A stretch of DNA of 64,000 nt from Pseudomonas izuensis (GTDB lineage Bacteria; Pseudomonadota; Gammaproteobacteria; Pseudomonadales; Pseudomonadaceae): contig NZ_WTFT01000004.1 of NCBI RefSeq assembly GCF_009861505.1, positions 402,503 to 466,502 of the forward strand. Reading direction: 5' to 3'. Numbering within the stretch: the stretch's first letter is position 1; every line of letters starts with the position of its first letter. Both the position numbers and the translations under genes were made by a program. The notes beneath the pieces are model-generated. The model worked only from the letters and a program-made list of their open reading frames with translations. It searched no databases and was not told the DNA's origin. This document shows, piece by piece, positions 63,331 through 64,000 of this stretch.

Positions 63331-64000
63331 ATGACTCAACCCAATCAACAGAATCCGACTCGGCAACGCACGGTACTGCTGGCGACGGATCTCAAAAACT
63401 CGGTACTCGCCGAAATCGACGCGGGTAATCCTAATCGCATTGCGTATTCACCCTACGGCCAGCAATCGGCGCAGGTTGAAGTCATGACGTGGTTAGGCTT
63501 CAACGGTGAACTGAACGAGGTGAATCCCGAATGGTACTTGCTGGGCAACGGCTACCGCGCCTACAACCCGCGCTTGATGCGCTTTCACAGCCCGGACAGT
63601 TTCAGTCCGTTTGATAAGGGCGGGGAAAATGCGTATGCGTATTGCGGCGGGGAGCCGGTGATGAATTCGGATCCGTCGGGACACTATTTCGGATTTTTTT
63701 CGTGGGGGCTCGGCAAACTCTCTGGCGGGCTGCGGGCAGTCGTCAGTAAGGCATCCACTTTTGCCACCAGCGCTGTCAGCAACACAGCAAGCACCATCAG
63801 CCGAAGTGCATCTCAGGTCGCTGATGTTTTAGGTAGTTCAAAAAAGGCACTGAGCAATGCTCTTCTCGGCGCTGAACCTTTTCCTGGACCTCCACCTCGC
63901 CGATTTGTACAAACACCACCCGCACATCGCGTCGTTAACCAGCCCAACCCATATAGAGGACCCAATTCAGTCAGGGCTCAGCAAACTCCATTTGTGTCCA
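63331..64000 (+). CDS. Orphan RHS-core protein (3' end off window)
   Basis: From the ATG at 63331 (MTQPNQQNPTRQRTVLLATD) an open frame runs to the window end. Residues about 20-115 contain the RHS repeat-associated core: RIAYSPYGQQ, TWLGFNGELNEV, WYLLGNGYRAYNPRLMRFHS and NAYAYCGGEPVMNSDPSGH. Full-length RHS proteins have over a thousand residues before this core; here only about 20 precede it. After the core the sequence is low-similarity (Ser/Ala rich, then Pro rich), as in the variable tips of polymorphic toxins. AAAGG precedes the start. The toxin domain and any immunity gene lie beyond the window. Confidence 0.82.
   Translation, partial: MTQPNQQNPTRQRTVLLATDLKNSVLAEIDAGNPNRIAYSPYGQQSAQVEVMTWLGFNGELNEVNPEWYLLGNGYRAYNPRLMRFHSPDSFSPFDKGGENAYAYCGGEPVMNSDPSGHYFGFFSWGLGKLSGGLRAVVSKASTFATSAVSNTASTISRSASQVADVLGSSKKALSNALLGAEPFPGPPPRRFVQTPPAHRVVNQPNPYRGPNSVRAQQTPFVS

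Overview
The window is chromosomal DNA from a fluorescent-group Pseudomonas. The evidence is the high GC content, gene order shared with P. aeruginosa blocks (cysA-cysW-cysT-sbp-oscA next to a PAS-GGDEF-EAL gene, desA and a PAS-GGEEF cyclase, and gabT-gabD next to tRNA-Arg), and many Pseudomonas REP/REPIN hairpins (GTAGGAGC or GCGGGC cores) between genes. No tool was run; family names come from reading motifs, and named orthologues are from memory.

Layout. 1-4.7 kb: end of a serine hydrolase gene, a membrane fatty-acid desaturase divergent from an AraC regulator, and a Crp/Fnr regulator divergent from an Mpo1-like protein. 4.7-8.8 kb: sulfate uptake operon oscA-sbp-cysT-cysW-cysA (minus strand). 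9.0-14.8 kb: two c-di-GMP proteins, desaturase desA and a REC-HDOD protein. 14.9-17.9 kb: gabT and gabD (GABA catabolism). 18.2 kb: tRNA-Arg(CCG).

18.3-35.7 kb is an accessory island: an integrase fragment next to the tRNA, then one tightly packed 11-gene plus-strand operon, then a degenerate copy of the tRNA-Arg 3' half. The operon encodes SrfA-like, SrfB-like (actin/Hsp70-fold ATPase) and SrfC-like (P-loop GTPase) proteins, a single-pass membrane protein, a periplasmic VWA protein, an ABC ATPase, an FtsX-like permease, a non-catalytic formylglycine-enzyme-fold protein, two lipoproteins and a membrane-anchored VWA protein. The order VWA, ATPase, permease, FGE-like, lipoprotein matches ppkA-tagT-tagS-tagR-tagQ of the P. 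aeruginosa H1 type VI secretion locus, but no secretion apparatus, Ser/Thr kinase domain or phosphatase is present. The inference is a transenvelope sensing relay coupled to the poorly understood SrfABC NTPase pair. This is the most interesting locus in the window.

35.8-39.6 kb: an amino-acid chemoreceptor of the PctA/CtaA type, a broken colicin E3-type bacteriocin gene with an apparently intact immunity gene, a scrap of a second immunity gene and a small acidic protein. 39.7-45 kb: an ECF sigma operon with a VWA lipoprotein and a putative anti-sigma protein, a PEBP-family protein and a Rieske/FAD oxidoreductase. 45-53.8 kb: a DUF945 protein, a membrane protein, a MarR-controlled AaeB/FUSC efflux operon, a ParE/RelE-Phd/YefM toxin-antitoxin pair and a DUF2789 protein. 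53.9-57.5 kb: a YbaK-type deacylase, NfeD plus slipin, and a GT39 glycosyltransferase. 57.6-63 kb: a second efflux operon (EmrB-type MFS, HlyD, NodT outer-membrane factor) with a LysR regulator upstream. The NodT gene carries a REPIN inside its signal-sequence region. 63.3-64 kb: start of a short orphan RHS-core gene that runs off the window.
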